Shown here one piece after another: positions 53,798-62,788 of a stretch of DNA of 64,000 nucleotides. The position numbers and the translations under genes were made by a program. The notes under the pieces are model-generated. The model made no database searches. It was not told the DNA's origin and saw only the letters and a program-made list of their open reading frames with translations. The stretch is from Sporomusa malonica (GTDB taxonomy: Bacteria; Bacillota; Negativicutes; Sporomusales; Sporomusaceae): positions 1-64,000 of the forward strand of contig NZ_FWXI01000007.1 of the NCBI RefSeq assembly GCF_900176355.1, written 5' to 3'. The stretch's first letter is position 1; each line of letters begins with the position of its first letter.

Positions 53798-53831
53798 AAC
53801 CTGGTACATTATCTGCCGGACGGGAGGATTT

Positions 53832-54185
53832 ATGAGTGTAGCCGATGCATTTGAAAAAAAACGTATTATCCAGGAATATGTACCTGGCAAGCAAGTCTCG
53901 CTGGCTCACATCATCGCTGCGCCCGTACAGGACATATATGAACGTCTGGGAGTTGAAGAACGGGGAGCCATTGGAATCTCAACCTTCACTCCGAGTGAGA
54001 CTGCAATTATCGCAGCCGATATTGCTACAAAGACATCGGACGTAGAGATCGGGTTTCTTGATCGCTTTACTGGCTCGCTGGTCATATCCGGCGATGTGGC
54101 AAGTGTCGAAGCAGCCATGATTGCCATTAATGACACCTTCGAAAAGCTGTTGGGCTTCACGCCGGCCAAGATTACCCGGACATGA
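53832..54185 (+). CDS. eutS: EutS/PduU-type shell protein (permuted BMC-H)
   Basis: 117 residues with the N-terminal beta-hairpin-like extension ([20 protein letters not shown]) and the permuted BMC core ([34 protein letters not shown]). Forms hexamers, probably with a plugged or bent pore. ATG 53832 is preceded by GGGAGG; the upstream part of the frame overlaps cutD. Overlaps eutP by 4 bases. Confidence 0.9.
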   Translation: MSVADAFEKKRIIQEYVPGKQVSLAHIIAAPVQDIYERLGVEERGAIGISTFTPSETAIIAADIATKTSDVEIGFLDRFTGSLVISGDVASVEAAMIAINDTFEKLLGFTPAKITRT

Positions 54186-54643
54186 AAAAACGAATTATGG
54201 TCGTCGGGCCAACCCAAGCTGGTAAATCCACCCTGATTAATGTGCTAAATGATGCCAACAGACCATTGAAAAAGACCCAGGATGTTATTTATGGGAAAAA
54301 CACCATTGACACACCGGGTTCATATATTGAAAACGCTTCGATGTACAAATACCTGATTGCGACAGCACAAGCCGCATCCCATGTGCTCATGCTTATTAAC
54401 CAATCCAGACCCACTGAAGTCTATCCGCCTGGTTTTGCCAAATCGTTTACTTGTCCCGTCATTGGCGTGATTACCATGATTGATTTGGCGCCGGAGAATG
54501 ACAAGTTATGTATAGCGCAGCTAAAAAAAATAGGGATTTCCGAACCTTACTTCCGGATTTCTTTAAAAGATAATACAAATACAGGCGTAGAAGCCTTGAA
54601 AAACTTTTTAGTTAGAGAACAAGAAACATCTGAAAAGAAATGA
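54182..54643 (+). CDS. eutP: EutP/PduV-like small GTPase
   Basis: 153 residues with G1 [10 protein letters not shown], a DTPG motif and TMID in place of the standard NKxD. Members accompany ethanolamine, propanediol and choline compartments; a role in positioning of the compartment or acetate kinase-like activity has been proposed. Translationally coupled to eutS (ATGA overlap). Without in-operon acetate kinase here, this could be relevant to ATP formation, but that is inference. Confidence 0.88.
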   Translation: MKKRIMVVGPTQAGKSTLINVLNDANRPLKKTQDVIYGKNTIDTPGSYIENASMYKYLIATAQAASHVLMLINQSRPTEVYPPGFAKSFTCPVIGVITMIDLAPENDKLCIAQLKKIGISEPYFRISLKDNTNTGVEALKNFLVREQETSEKK

Positions 54644-54736
54644 GTTTCTTCATATATATATATACTCTTTGTATTTTGCGCTTCAGCAAGCGACGGGGAT
54701 TTTGCTAAAGGAGACTTCAGGAAAGGGGGTAAGGCA

Positions 54737-55408
54737 ATGAAATTCATCACCGAAATGGAATTGCGAGATTTATATAAAACAGAACCCTTTGCTACTTATG
54801 TTCTGGAACCGGATACAAAGATTACACCAGGCGCCCGCCAATTTCTTGTGGACAGACGAGTTACGCTGGTACAGGCTCAGTGTAGTGACGACAAGAAGTC
54901 AAACCCCAGCGAGTTGAAGCTGACACAGCAAGGGGAAAAATGGTGTACCCAGAGATTGCGTGGAAGAATGGACTGGATAGAGTCTTTATTTCTCCTCACT
55001 GCGGCAGAAGTTATACGCTCGGGCGATGCTGTCCTGTCAGAAGAAGTTATGGCACTGGGCAAAGCCTTCCGGAACGTACGAAACGCTGAGCGGGAACAAT
55101 TAGCCCCAGACACTATTCAGTTTTGGGGATGGTCAGAAGAAGAAATCAAACAACGATCCGAACATCTGGAAAAATATGTTGATATCAGTGAGTTTCATGT
55201 GCGCTTGGAAAACGGCAAAGAGATTGCCCTGCTGAATCACTTACGTGCCTCCCTCCGTGAGGTCGAGCCAGCCATGTTGGAAACCTATTGGAATGAGGAC
55301 AAGCAAGCTTGCTCACGGCAAGACCTGATTGATACGGTGAATCTGATCATTAATATACTCTGCATGATGATGTGGAAGTGTCTGGGAGGACAGAAATGGA
55401 AACGGTAA
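54737..55408 (+). CDS. EutT-like (cobalamin adenosyltransferase family) protein
   Basis: 223 residues. The N-terminus (ITEMELRDLYKTEPFATYVL, TPGARQFLVDRRV) and helical C-terminus resemble EutT. The HX11CCX2C metal motif of Salmonella EutT is absent. The choline pathway here is cobalamin-independent, so an adenosyltransferase is not obviously needed; the protein may have a structural or other role. GAAAGGGGG precedes the ATG; it overlaps eutJ by 13 bases. Confidence 0.75.
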   Translation: MKFITEMELRDLYKTEPFATYVLEPDTKITPGARQFLVDRRVTLVQAQCSDDKKSNPSELKLTQQGEKWCTQRLRGRMDWIESLFLLTAAEVIRSGDAVLSEEVMALGKAFRNVRNAEREQLAPDTIQFWGWSEEEIKQRSEHLEKYVDISEFHVRLENGKEIALLNHLRASLREVEPAMLETYWNEDKQACSRQDLIDTVNLIINILCMMMWKCLGGQKWKR

Positions 55409-56238
55409 ATTCAGCCTTTCAATATTGTGATCAACTTGTTCGTGATTTTGAGAAAGTCATCGAAGCACCCATAGTGACTAAATCCTCCGTATATTACACC
55501 GGGGTTGACCTGGGGACAGCTTATATTGTACTGGCGGTCCTTGATGAGAATTATCAGCCTGTTGCCGGTGCTTATCGTTTTGCTCATGTTGTCAAAGATG
55601 GCATGGTAGTGGACTATATCGGTGCGATTCGTATCGTTAAAGAGTTAAAACAAGAACTCGAGCAGAAACTGGGCGCAGAACTGATCTATGCAGCCGCGGC
55701 GCTTCCCCCGGGAACCGATTCCCTTGACTCAGGAGCCATTAAACATGTGGTCCAGGGGGCTGGATTTGAAATTACCAACGTGTTGGATGAGCCGACAGCC
55801 GCTAATGCCGTACTTAAGATTCAAGATGGTGTGATTGTTGATATTGGTGGCGGCACTACGGGCATTGCCATTTTGAAAGATGGCAAAGTGATTTATGTCG
55901 CCGATGAACCTACAGGGGGCACTCACTTTTCTCTCGTCCTTGCCGGTGCCTACAAAATGAGTTTTGACGATGCGGATCAATATAAGCGGGATTTTAAAAA
56001 CCATCGGGAATTGATCCCCGTATTACGCCCTGTCATTGAAAAAGTCTCATCCATTATCAGTCGCCACATACGTGAATATCCAGTAAAAGAAATCTATCTA
56101 GTAGGTGGAACCTGCTGCCTGAATGGAATCGAAGATATTATCACCAAGCAAACTAACCTTCCCACTTACAAACCGCAAAACCCCATGTTTGTAACACCTT
56201 TGGGAATTGCACTTAACTGCACACAGGAAATCCTTTAG
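55396..56238 (+). CDS. eutJ: EutJ-like Hsp70/actin-fold chaperone
   Basis: 280 residues from ATG 55396 (GGGAGGA upstream). Actin-like ATPase motifs GVDLGTAYIVLAVLD, DEPTAANAVL, VVDIGGGTTGIAIL and VGGTCCLNGIED. EutJ is considered a chaperone for microcompartment enzymes. It is cotranscribed with eutT-like and shell genes. Confidence 0.9.
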   Translation: METVNSAFQYCDQLVRDFEKVIEAPIVTKSSVYYTGVDLGTAYIVLAVLDENYQPVAGAYRFAHVVKDGMVVDYIGAIRIVKELKQELEQKLGAELIYAAAALPPGTDSLDSGAIKHVVQGAGFEITNVLDEPTAANAVLKIQDGVIVDIGGGTTGIAILKDGKVIYVADEPTGGTHFSLVLAGAYKMSFDDADQYKRDFKNHRELIPVLRPVIEKVSSIISRHIREYPVKEIYLVGGTCCLNGIEDIITKQTNLPTYKPQNPMFVTPLGIALNCTQEIL

Positions 56239-56256
56239 ACAGGAGTGACGTTAGAC

Positions 56257-56568
56257 ATGGAGTACCGGATTATAAAATCCCCCTCCCAGGGGACCTTAGA
56301 TATTCTCTTTCGGCGAAAAGGTTCGGCTTCAACCATCCCCATTGGGAACTATGGTGCTGTGGGATTGGTTCAGGGGCGGCTGATTGATATGGTTTTTGCT
56401 GCTGATATCGCAGAAAAAGCGGCCGGGGTAGTAGTAGAAGACATTAAAGGGCATTGCCCGCAGAATCTGATCATGATTGCCATTTTCGGAGATACGGCGT
56501 CGGTGGAAGCAGCTATGAAAGATATACAGTATAAATTGAAAGAATCAAAAACAGGTGAGATTTTATGA
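56257..56568 (+). CDS. BMC-H shell protein with N-terminal extension
   Basis: 103 residues. About 30 residues (MEYRIIKSPSQGTLDILFRR) precede a BMC core (GAVGLVQGRLIDMVFAADIA, FGDTASVEAAMKDI). It is divergent from the PduA/EutM-like copies. The ATG 56257 is used; GTG at 56245 would overlap the ribosome site. Overlaps eutN start by 4 bases. Confidence 0.82.
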   Translation: MEYRIIKSPSQGTLDILFRRKGSASTIPIGNYGAVGLVQGRLIDMVFAADIAEKAAGVVVEDIKGHCPQNLIMIAIFGDTASVEAAMKDIQYKLKESKTGEIL

Positions 56569-56825
56569 TCGCAGCAAAAGTAATTGATAGTATATGGTCA
56601 ACAAGAAAAGCTGATTCTCTTGTCGGGCTGAAATTCATGCTGGTGGAAGTCCTCGGTGGTATTGATGCCGGTCGTCTTATGATTGCTGCCGACACAATCA
56701 GTGCCGGTGTTGGCGAACGAGTGATTGTCTGTAGTGGCAGCTCGGCCCGCAAAATGCTGGGTCGGGACGATGTACCCATTGATGCCGTCATTGTAGGAAT
56801 CATTGACGAAGACTGCACGTTTTAA
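56565..56825 (+). CDS. eutN: BMC-P vertex protein (EutN/CcmL)
   Basis: 86 residues: KVIDSIWSTRKADSLVGLKF, AADTISAGVGERVIVCSGSSAR and PIDAVIVGIIDE are typical of the pentameric vertex protein that closes the icosahedral-like shell. The only vertex protein in the operon. Confidence 0.94.
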   Translation: MIAAKVIDSIWSTRKADSLVGLKFMLVEVLGGIDAGRLMIAADTISAGVGERVIVCSGSSARKMLGRDDVPIDAVIVGIIDEDCTF

Positions 56826-56846
56826 CAAATCTGGAGGTGGAAAAGC

Positions 56847-58184
56847 TTGGATCTGATTGACGTAATCAAAGCGGCAGGGGTTATCGGGGCGGGAGGAGCC
56901 GGATTTCCAACTCACGCCAAACTAACTTCCAAAGCCGAGTATATATTGCTTAATGGAGCTGAATGCGAACCCCTGCTCAGGGTGGACCAGCAATTAATGG
57001 AGCAGTTTCCTGATGAGATCATCAGAGGACTGGAAGCAGCGGGAAGGTATATTGAAGCCCGCAAAGCCGTCATTGGTATCAAGGGCAAACACAAAGAAGT
57101 CGTTGTCCTCATGCGGGAAAGAATTACCGCGCTGGGACTTTCAAATTATGTGGAAGTTATGGAACTCCGGGATATCTATCCTGCTGGTGACGAACAGGTT
57201 CTGGTGCATGAACTGACGCAAAGAATTGTTCCGGAAGCATCCATTCCCCTAAAAGTGGGCTGTGTGGTCATCAATTCGGAAACGGCATTGAATATAGCCC
57301 AGGCCATAGCCGGGAGCCCTGTAACAGAAACATACATCACCGTTGCCGGCGATATACCTCACCGTATGACTCTTAAAGTTCCTGTGGGCATATCCATCCG
57401 GGAGGTATTCAAACAATGCGGCGTGGATAATGTGGATGACTATGCCGTGATCGACGGCGGTCCCATGATGGGTTCGGTCATGAACAACCTGGACGGGTAT
57501 GTCACCAAGAAAAGTAAAGGCTATGTACTGCTTAAAAAAGATCACTTTCTCATTCGAAAGAAATCCGTGAGCGTCGATCGAGCAAGAGTAATCGGCAAAA
57601 CCGCCTGTGAACAATGCCGCATGTGTACCGATTTGTGTCCCCGCTACCTCTTAGGACACAATATGCAGCCACATAAAGTCATGCGGGCCCTGAGCTATAA
57701 TTTGGCAGACGTGAAAGATCAACAAATTGCCCAATTGTGTTGTGAATGCAATGCCTGCGAGCTATTCTCCTGCCCGGCTAATCTCCATCCGAAATCTGTC
57801 AATATTCTATATAAGCAAAAGCTGGCAGAACAGGGGATTAGATATCAGCCGACCCAGCTGAATTTTGAGGCGCGGTCAGCCAGAGAATATCGCCTGATTC
57901 CCAGCAAACGTCTAGTTGCCAAAATCGGCTTAACAGCTTTCGATAAACCTGCCCCCATGACTCAGATCGAATTTCGACCTGAAACCATTCGTGTCGCTTT
58001 AAGGCAGCACATCGGCGCGCCGGCTATACCAGTTGTCGCCGTAGGCGAACAGGTGCAAGCCGGGCAACTGATTGGTAAAATTCCGGACAACAGTCTTGGC
58101 GCGGCAGTTCACTCCAGCCTGAGTGGTTCTGTTATCGAGAGCACGGGTGATTCTATTGTGATAAAGGTGGGGTCGTATGTATAG
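56847..58184 (+). CDS. pduS: PduS/RnfC-like cobalamin-reductase-type flavo-Fe-S protein
   Basis: 445 residues. The Gly-rich N-terminus (VIGAGGAGFPTHAKL) and NGAECEPLL are the RnfC-type flavin/NADH fold; two 4Fe-4S motifs (CEQCRMCTDLCPRY, CCECNACELFSC) and a C-terminal SLBB/barrel-sandwich part follow. It probably moves electrons from NADH across the shell together with PduT. Since choline lyase needs no B12, it more likely serves redox balance or CutD. Start is TTG 56847, after GGAGGTGG. Confidence 0.9.
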   Translation: MDLIDVIKAAGVIGAGGAGFPTHAKLTSKAEYILLNGAECEPLLRVDQQLMEQFPDEIIRGLEAAGRYIEARKAVIGIKGKHKEVVVLMRERITALGLSNYVEVMELRDIYPAGDEQVLVHELTQRIVPEASIPLKVGCVVINSETALNIAQAIAGSPVTETYITVAGDIPHRMTLKVPVGISIREVFKQCGVDNVDDYAVIDGGPMMGSVMNNLDGYVTKKSKGYVLLKKDHFLIRKKSVSVDRARVIGKTACEQCRMCTDLCPRYLLGHNMQPHKVMRALSYNLADVKDQQIAQLCCECNACELFSCPANLHPKSVNILYKQKLAEQGIRYQPTQLNFEARSAREYRLIPSKRLVAKIGLTAFDKPAPMTQIEFRPETIRVALRQHIGAPAIPVVAVGEQVQAGQLIGKIPDNSLGAAVHSSLSGSVIESTGDSIVIKVGSYV

Positions 58185-58725
58185 GGCAATAGGTATGATT
58201 GAGCTTACAAGTATTGCAAGAGGAATTTATGCGACAGACCTGATGCTTAAAACGGCCTACGTCGAAGTTGTCAGCGCAACAGCTGTCTGCCCGGGGAAAT
58301 TTATCGCCATCGTCCATGGAGACGTTTCTGCTGTAGAAAGCTCTATCAGCGTAGGGGTAGAAACAGCAGGAGAATATCTGGTAGATAGCTTTGTTCTTGC
58401 TAATGTTCATCAGGCCGTTTTCCCGGCCATCACAGCTACAACCATGCCGGATGGAACCGGCGCTCTGGGGATCATGGAATCCTTTTCCCTGTCATCGATG
58501 ATTATAGCCGCCGATGCCGCACTCAAAGCGGCAGACATACAGGCTCTGGAACTACGTTTGGGCAGTGGACTGGGAGGCAAAGCCTACTTCACCTTTACCG
58601 GCGATGTTGCCGCTGTGCAAGCAGGTATCGAAGCCGGGAAAGCCATTGTTGTGGAAAAAGGCCTGTTAGTCGATGTAGAAGTCATTCCATCGCCGGCCAA
58701 AAAATTGTGGACAACCCTGTTCTAA
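58177..58725 (+). CDS. pduT: PduT-like tandem BMC-T shell protein with Fe-S Cys
   Basis: 182 residues with two BMC domains (1-90 and 92-182) forming pseudohexameric trimers. Cys38 in AVCPGKF matches the Cys38 of PduT that holds a 4Fe-4S cluster in the trimer pore, so it is the likely electron gate, working with PduS. The ATG overlaps the pduS stop. The second BMC domain has no equivalent Cys. Confidence 0.93.
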   Translation: MYRAIGMIELTSIARGIYATDLMLKTAYVEVVSATAVCPGKFIAIVHGDVSAVESSISVGVETAGEYLVDSFVLANVHQAVFPAITATTMPDGTGALGIMESFSLSSMIIAADAALKAADIQALELRLGSGLGGKAYFTFTGDVAAVQAGIEAGKAIVVEKGLLVDVEVIPSPAKKLWTTLF

Positions 58726-58768
58726 GCCTACAATCAGATACAACACTCTACCAAAAGGAGGTGCTATA

Positions 58769-59449
58769 TTGAAAAAACTTGTTTGTGCAAACGCGGTAAA
58801 AGCAGCGGCAGAAAAGGGACAAAGAATATTCTGCGTAGACAGCGATACCATCATTACACCGGCAGCCAAGGATCTGGCCAAGGAACTGGGCGTGGAATTT
58901 GCAGCAAACTCAGCTGCCGCAGGAAATCCAAACGGTAAAGACAGTGATCTGCCGAAGCAAGATTGCCGGGAAACCGAGATTGATCCAGATATGATCTATC
59001 AAGTTGTAAAAGCGGTATTGGCTAACAAACTCCTGGCAAGTGTTCCTGCTCCGGCTCTGGAACCGCCCTTCCGTGCAGATGGTGACCCGAAAAGTGGTCT
59101 AAAAATTGTGCGCGGCAGGACAGTGAAGCTTGAGACCTTTGACACCGGCGATCCTGGCAATAACGTAGCTTATCGTGAAGTGGTCAGTAAAGATGATTCC
59201 CAAATGAGCGCAGGCTTTTTGACAATTGAAAAATCCAGCTTTGAGTGGGAATTGTGCTATGAAGAGATTGATATTATCCTTGAGGGAACCCTGTCCATCA
59301 CCATCGATGGTGAGACTTATCATGCTCACCAGGGTGATGTCCTCTTCGTACCCAAAGGTACAAAAGTAACCTGGAGTTCATCCGAGTATGTCAAATTCTT
59401 TTATGTAACCTATCCGGCAAACTGGGCTGATCTTATGGCTGGGCAATAG
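58769..59449 (+). CDS. eutQ: EutQ-like cupin protein
   Basis: 226 residues. Residues about 1-45 (CANAVKAAAEKGQRIFCVDS) are similar to the EutQ N-terminus; the C-terminal cupin (about 110-220, ILEGTLSITIDGETYHAHQG) is the acetate kinase-like/EutQ fold. EutQ has been reported to bind ATP and acetate. TTG 58769 is preceded by AGGAGGTG. Role in the choline system is likely acetyl phosphate use or shell assembly. Confidence 0.87.
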   Translation: MKKLVCANAVKAAAEKGQRIFCVDSDTIITPAAKDLAKELGVEFAANSAAAGNPNGKDSDLPKQDCRETEIDPDMIYQVVKAVLANKLLASVPAPALEPPFRADGDPKSGLKIVRGRTVKLETFDTGDPGNNVAYREVVSKDDSQMSAGFLTIEKSSFEWELCYEEIDIILEGTLSITIDGETYHAHQGDVLFVPKGTKVTWSSSEYVKFFYVTYPANWADLMAGQ

Positions 59450-59460
59450 GAGGGTAATTT

Positions 59461-60033
59461 ATGCAGGCTCTTGGCCTAATTGAGACACGAGGACTCCTCC
59501 CTGCTATTGAATGTGCAGATGTCATGCTCAAAACGGCGCAAGTGGAACTTGTCGAGAGAACCTTTGTCGGTGGCGGCCTCGTAACAATTATTGTAACCGG
59601 TGATGTGGGAGCTGTTAAAGCTGCCGTGGAAGCAGGGGTGACAGCGGTTAAAAATATGGGTCACTTGTCATTGGTTGCTCAACATATAATTCCCAGACCG
59701 CATCATGAGATTGAAAGCATAGTCACTCAACAGGCAAATCCCGCTCTGGAGCAACCAAGCCCTGAACCACAACAAGAGAAATCAAAAGAAAGCACTAACT
59801 CGGCGCAAATAACGCTGAAAGAGCTCCGTAAAGATGGCGTGGATGCTCTCGTACAGGAATTCGGCCTTGAAAAAAGCGTGAACACACTAAAATCATTTTC
59901 TGTGGAAAAACTCAGGAATCTGGCAAGAGAATACAAAGAACTTGGCATTGCAAGCAGAGTGATATCCAAAGCAAATAAAGACTTACTTATCCAGAAACTT
60001 ACGGGATATTACGAGCAGGGGACTGAAAAGTAA
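59461..60033 (+). CDS. BMC-H shell protein with C-terminal SAP-like extension
   Basis: 190 residues. Residues 1-85 are a PduA-like BMC domain (QALGLIETRGLLPAIECADV). A Glu/Pro/Gln-rich linker (about 95-120) leads to a basic/helical C-terminal domain (about 120-190, LRNLAREYKELGIASRVI) that looks like a SAP or Rho-N-type helix pair. Such extended shell proteins (PduK-like) can bind other partners. Domain call for the extension is tentative. Confidence 0.85.
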   Translation: MQALGLIETRGLLPAIECADVMLKTAQVELVERTFVGGGLVTIIVTGDVGAVKAAVEAGVTAVKNMGHLSLVAQHIIPRPHHEIESIVTQQANPALEQPSPEPQQEKSKESTNSAQITLKELRKDGVDALVQEFGLEKSVNTLKSFSVEKLRNLAREYKELGIASRVISKANKDLLIQKLTGYYEQGTEK

Positions 60034-60083
60034 CCTGTATACCTGCAAAAACAGGTAAAGACAGTGGGGGGAGGAATTGTTAA

Positions 60084-61562
60084 TTGGAAAACTTTGATTA
60101 TGATTTACAATCTGTGCAAGAGACAAGAAATCTTGCACGTCAGGCCAAACTGGCACAAACTCAACTTGCAAAGTTCAATTGCGAGCAGATTGATAAAATT
60201 ATCCGGAATATGGTGAAGGTAGCAGAGGAAAATGCCGTTTCTCTGGCAAAACTGGCAGTCGAAGAAACAGGATTTGGCAAAGTTGAAGATAAAATCTTTA
60301 AAAATCGTTTTGCTTCCACAGAACTATATGAATTCATCAAACCCATGCAGACCATCGGCGTCATCAAAGAAGATAAAGACAACAAAATTATGGAAATTGC
60401 CGAGCCAGTAGGATTGCTCATGGGGATTATTCCCTCAACCAATCCCACATCCACGGCCATATACAAATCGATTATTGCCATTAAATCCCGTAACGGGATT
60501 GTGTTCTCCCCGCATCCTTCGGCGCTGAAGTGCACGCTGCAAGCAGCCAGACTGATGAATGATGCTGCAGTAGCTGCCGGTGCCCCGGCCAATATCATTG
60601 GCTGTATCTCCAAACCCTCAATGGATGCAACTAACGAACTGATGAAATGTGATGAGGTCGCCTTGATTATTGCGACAGGTGGCTCGGCCATGGTAAAGGC
60701 TGCCTATAGCGCCGGTAAACCGGCACTGGGTGTAGGTCCGGGCAACGTTCCGGCCTATATAGAAAGAACTGCCAATATTTCGAAGGCTGTCAAAAATATT
60801 ATTGCCAGTAAAACGTTTGACAATGGTACCATATGTGCATCAGAGCAATCGGTTATTGTTGAAGAATGCATTCGTGATCAGGTTATGGAAGAGTTCAGAC
60901 GCCAGGGTGGTTACTTCATGACCCCGGCGGAGACAAGCCAAGTTGCCAAGAAATTGTTTGTTCGCGGCCATGCCATGAATGCGAAAATGGTGGGAAGATC
61001 TGCCGCAGTCATTGCCGACAGTGTCGGAATAGCCATTCCACCGGGAACAAAGGTCCTGTTAGGTGAACAACAGGGCGTGGGTGAAGAATATCCCCTGTCA
61101 TATGAAAAGCTGACTACCGTGCTGGCGTTTTATACCGTAAAAGACTGGGAAGAAGCTTGTGATCTGAGCATCAAACTCTTGAATAATGGCGGTGTCGGTC
61201 ACAGTCTTTCCATTCATACGGAAAATCCTGAAATGGCCATAAAATTCGCTGAAAAACCAGTATTCAGGATCTTGGTCAACACAGCTTCCAGCCAGGGCGG
61301 TGTGGGTGCAAGTACCGGTCTTTCCCCGTCCTTTACACTGGGGTGCGGTACTTGGGGCGGAAGTGCAACCTCCGATAATGTAACCCCCATGCACTTGATC
61401 AATATCAAACGTGTAGCCTATGGAATCAAAGACTGCACCGAAAACACAACTCCCGCCTATTCAGCCTGCGGGGCACAGAGCGCTAGCCCTAGTGCCATCA
61501 GTGAAGATGATATTATGAATGTTGTGAATGAGGTCATTTCGCTACTGAAAAAAAAGAGGTGA
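60084..61562 (+). CDS. CoA-acylating acetaldehyde dehydrogenase (catalytic copy)
   Basis: 492 residues, EutE/PduP/AdhE-N type. The active-site Cys251 is present (KTFDNGTICASEQS), unlike the first copy. N-terminal encapsulation helix (LQSVQETRNLARQAKLAQ). It converts acetaldehyde with CoA and NAD+ to acetyl-CoA for PduL. Start is TTG 60084 with GGGGGGAGG upstream. Confidence 0.94.
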   Translation: MENFDYDLQSVQETRNLARQAKLAQTQLAKFNCEQIDKIIRNMVKVAEENAVSLAKLAVEETGFGKVEDKIFKNRFASTELYEFIKPMQTIGVIKEDKDNKIMEIAEPVGLLMGIIPSTNPTSTAIYKSIIAIKSRNGIVFSPHPSALKCTLQAARLMNDAAVAAGAPANIIGCISKPSMDATNELMKCDEVALIIATGGSAMVKAAYSAGKPALGVGPGNVPAYIERTANISKAVKNIIASKTFDNGTICASEQSVIVEECIRDQVMEEFRRQGGYFMTPAETSQVAKKLFVRGHAMNAKMVGRSAAVIADSVGIAIPPGTKVLLGEQQGVGEEYPLSYEKLTTVLAFYTVKDWEEACDLSIKLLNNGGVGHSLSIHTENPEMAIKFAEKPVFRILVNTASSQGGVGASTGLSPSFTLGCGTWGGSATSDNVTPMHLINIKRVAYGIKDCTENTTPAYSACGAQSASPSAISEDDIMNVVNEVISLLKKKR

Positions 61563-61569
61563 TAGCTAA

Positions 61570-62217
61570 GTGGGAAAGTATGACGCTTTAGCAGCGCTTC
61601 TGCTGGAAGCAATCAGAGAAGGGGGGGATTTTAACAAGGAAGCCAACGTGAGCTCCATACCTGTGGGAATATCTAACCGCCATATTCATCTTTCTCAGGC
61701 AGATTTGGACACCCTGTTTGGTGTGGGATACCAATTGACAAAAATCAAGGATTTGTCCCAGCCCCAGCAATATGCCTGCAAGGAAACCCTAACCATAGCC
61801 GGGCCCAAAGGCGCTATTGAAAAAGTCCGCATCCTCGGGCCAGCGAGAAGCCAAACCCAGGTAGAAATACTCCAGGCAGATTGTTTCAAGCTTGGCATAA
61901 CCGCGCCGGTGAAAATGTCGGGAGATCTGCAAGGAACTCCGGGAATCACGCTCATTGGCACCAAAGGAAGTATCCTTCTTTCCCAAGGCGTGATCATTGC
62001 GCAGCGGCATATTCATATGACACTGGAAGATGCAAAACACCTTGGTGTAGCCGATGGAGAGCAGGTAACCATTCAAATAGGCGGACTTCGGGGAGGAACT
62101 TACTCGAATGTCGCCATCAGAGCCAACAATACCTCGGCTCTTGAATGTCATATCGATACAGAAGAAGCGAATGCTATGAATCTGACAGCAACCTCAAAAA
62201 TAACGATAATAAAATAA
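61570..62217 (+). CDS. pduL: PduL-type phosphotransacylase
   Basis: 215 residues with the Zn-binding His pairs of the two PduL barrels: His38/His40 (NRHIHLS) and His147/His149 (QRHIHMT). It converts acetyl-CoA to acetyl phosphate and frees CoA within the shell. The first ~22 residues (DALAALLLEAIREGG) form an amphipathic helix, a likely cargo tag. Start is GTG 61570. Confidence 0.94.
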   Translation: MGKYDALAALLLEAIREGGDFNKEANVSSIPVGISNRHIHLSQADLDTLFGVGYQLTKIKDLSQPQQYACKETLTIAGPKGAIEKVRILGPARSQTQVEILQADCFKLGITAPVKMSGDLQGTPGITLIGTKGSILLSQGVIIAQRHIHMTLEDAKHLGVADGEQVTIQIGGLRGGTYSNVAIRANNTSALECHIDTEEANAMNLTATSKITIIK

Positions 62218-62237
62218 AATTTTAGGAGGAAACAAAA

Positions 62238-62528
62238 ATGAGTAAATCAGAAGCTTTAGGATTAATTGAAACAAAAGGGTTGGTAGGTGCAATTGAAGCG
62301 GCAGACGCCATGGTTAAAGCTGCCAACGTTCATCTGATTGGCCGCGAATTAGTCGGCGGTGGTTTGGTAACTATTATGGTAAGAGGCGATGTCGGTGCTG
62401 TAAAAGCAGCAACCGATGCCGGTGCTGCTGCTGCTCAGCGAGTTGGCGAACTGATCTCCGTTCATGTCATTCCGCGTCCTCATGGTGACGTAGAACTGAT
62501 ACTCCCTGCAGCCAAAAAAGAGGCATAA
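62238..62528 (+). CDS. BMC-H shell protein (PduA/EutM-like)
   Basis: 96 residues with one BMC domain ([53 protein letters not shown]). Strong AGGAGGAAAC ribosome site. As last gene of the operon with the best ribosome site, it may be a major shell component. Confidence 0.95.
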   Translation: MSKSEALGLIETKGLVGAIEAADAMVKAANVHLIGRELVGGGLVTIMVRGDVGAVKAATDAGAAAAQRVGELISVHVIPRPHGDVELILPAAKKEA

Positions 62529-62546
62529 TCATCAGTTAGATAATAC

Positions 62547-62593
62547 GACGCAGGTCAAAATCTCCACTTGGAGGTTTTGGCCTGCGTCTTTTC
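62547..62593 (+). terminator. Terminator of the choline microcompartment operon
   Basis: GACGCAGGTCAAAATCTCC pairs with GGAGGTTTTGGCCTGCGTC (19-bp stem with minor G-U pairs) around ACTT, followed by TTTTC. It ends the 17-kb operon 19 bases after the last stop. Confidence 0.9.
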
Positions 62594-62788
62594 TGGGTGG
62601 TGGCCACACACCTGGGGTTAGGCTGGGCTGAGGGCTTGATTCTATTTACATTTCTATAATGGTGTTGTATTATGAAATAAAATGTACTATTTTGTTTTAA
62701 AATAATACTATTTTGCAATCGCATTGCCGCTCATGCACTTTGGATGAATTGAACGAATCAATCCTAGAAAAGGATATTGGCGAAAAGC

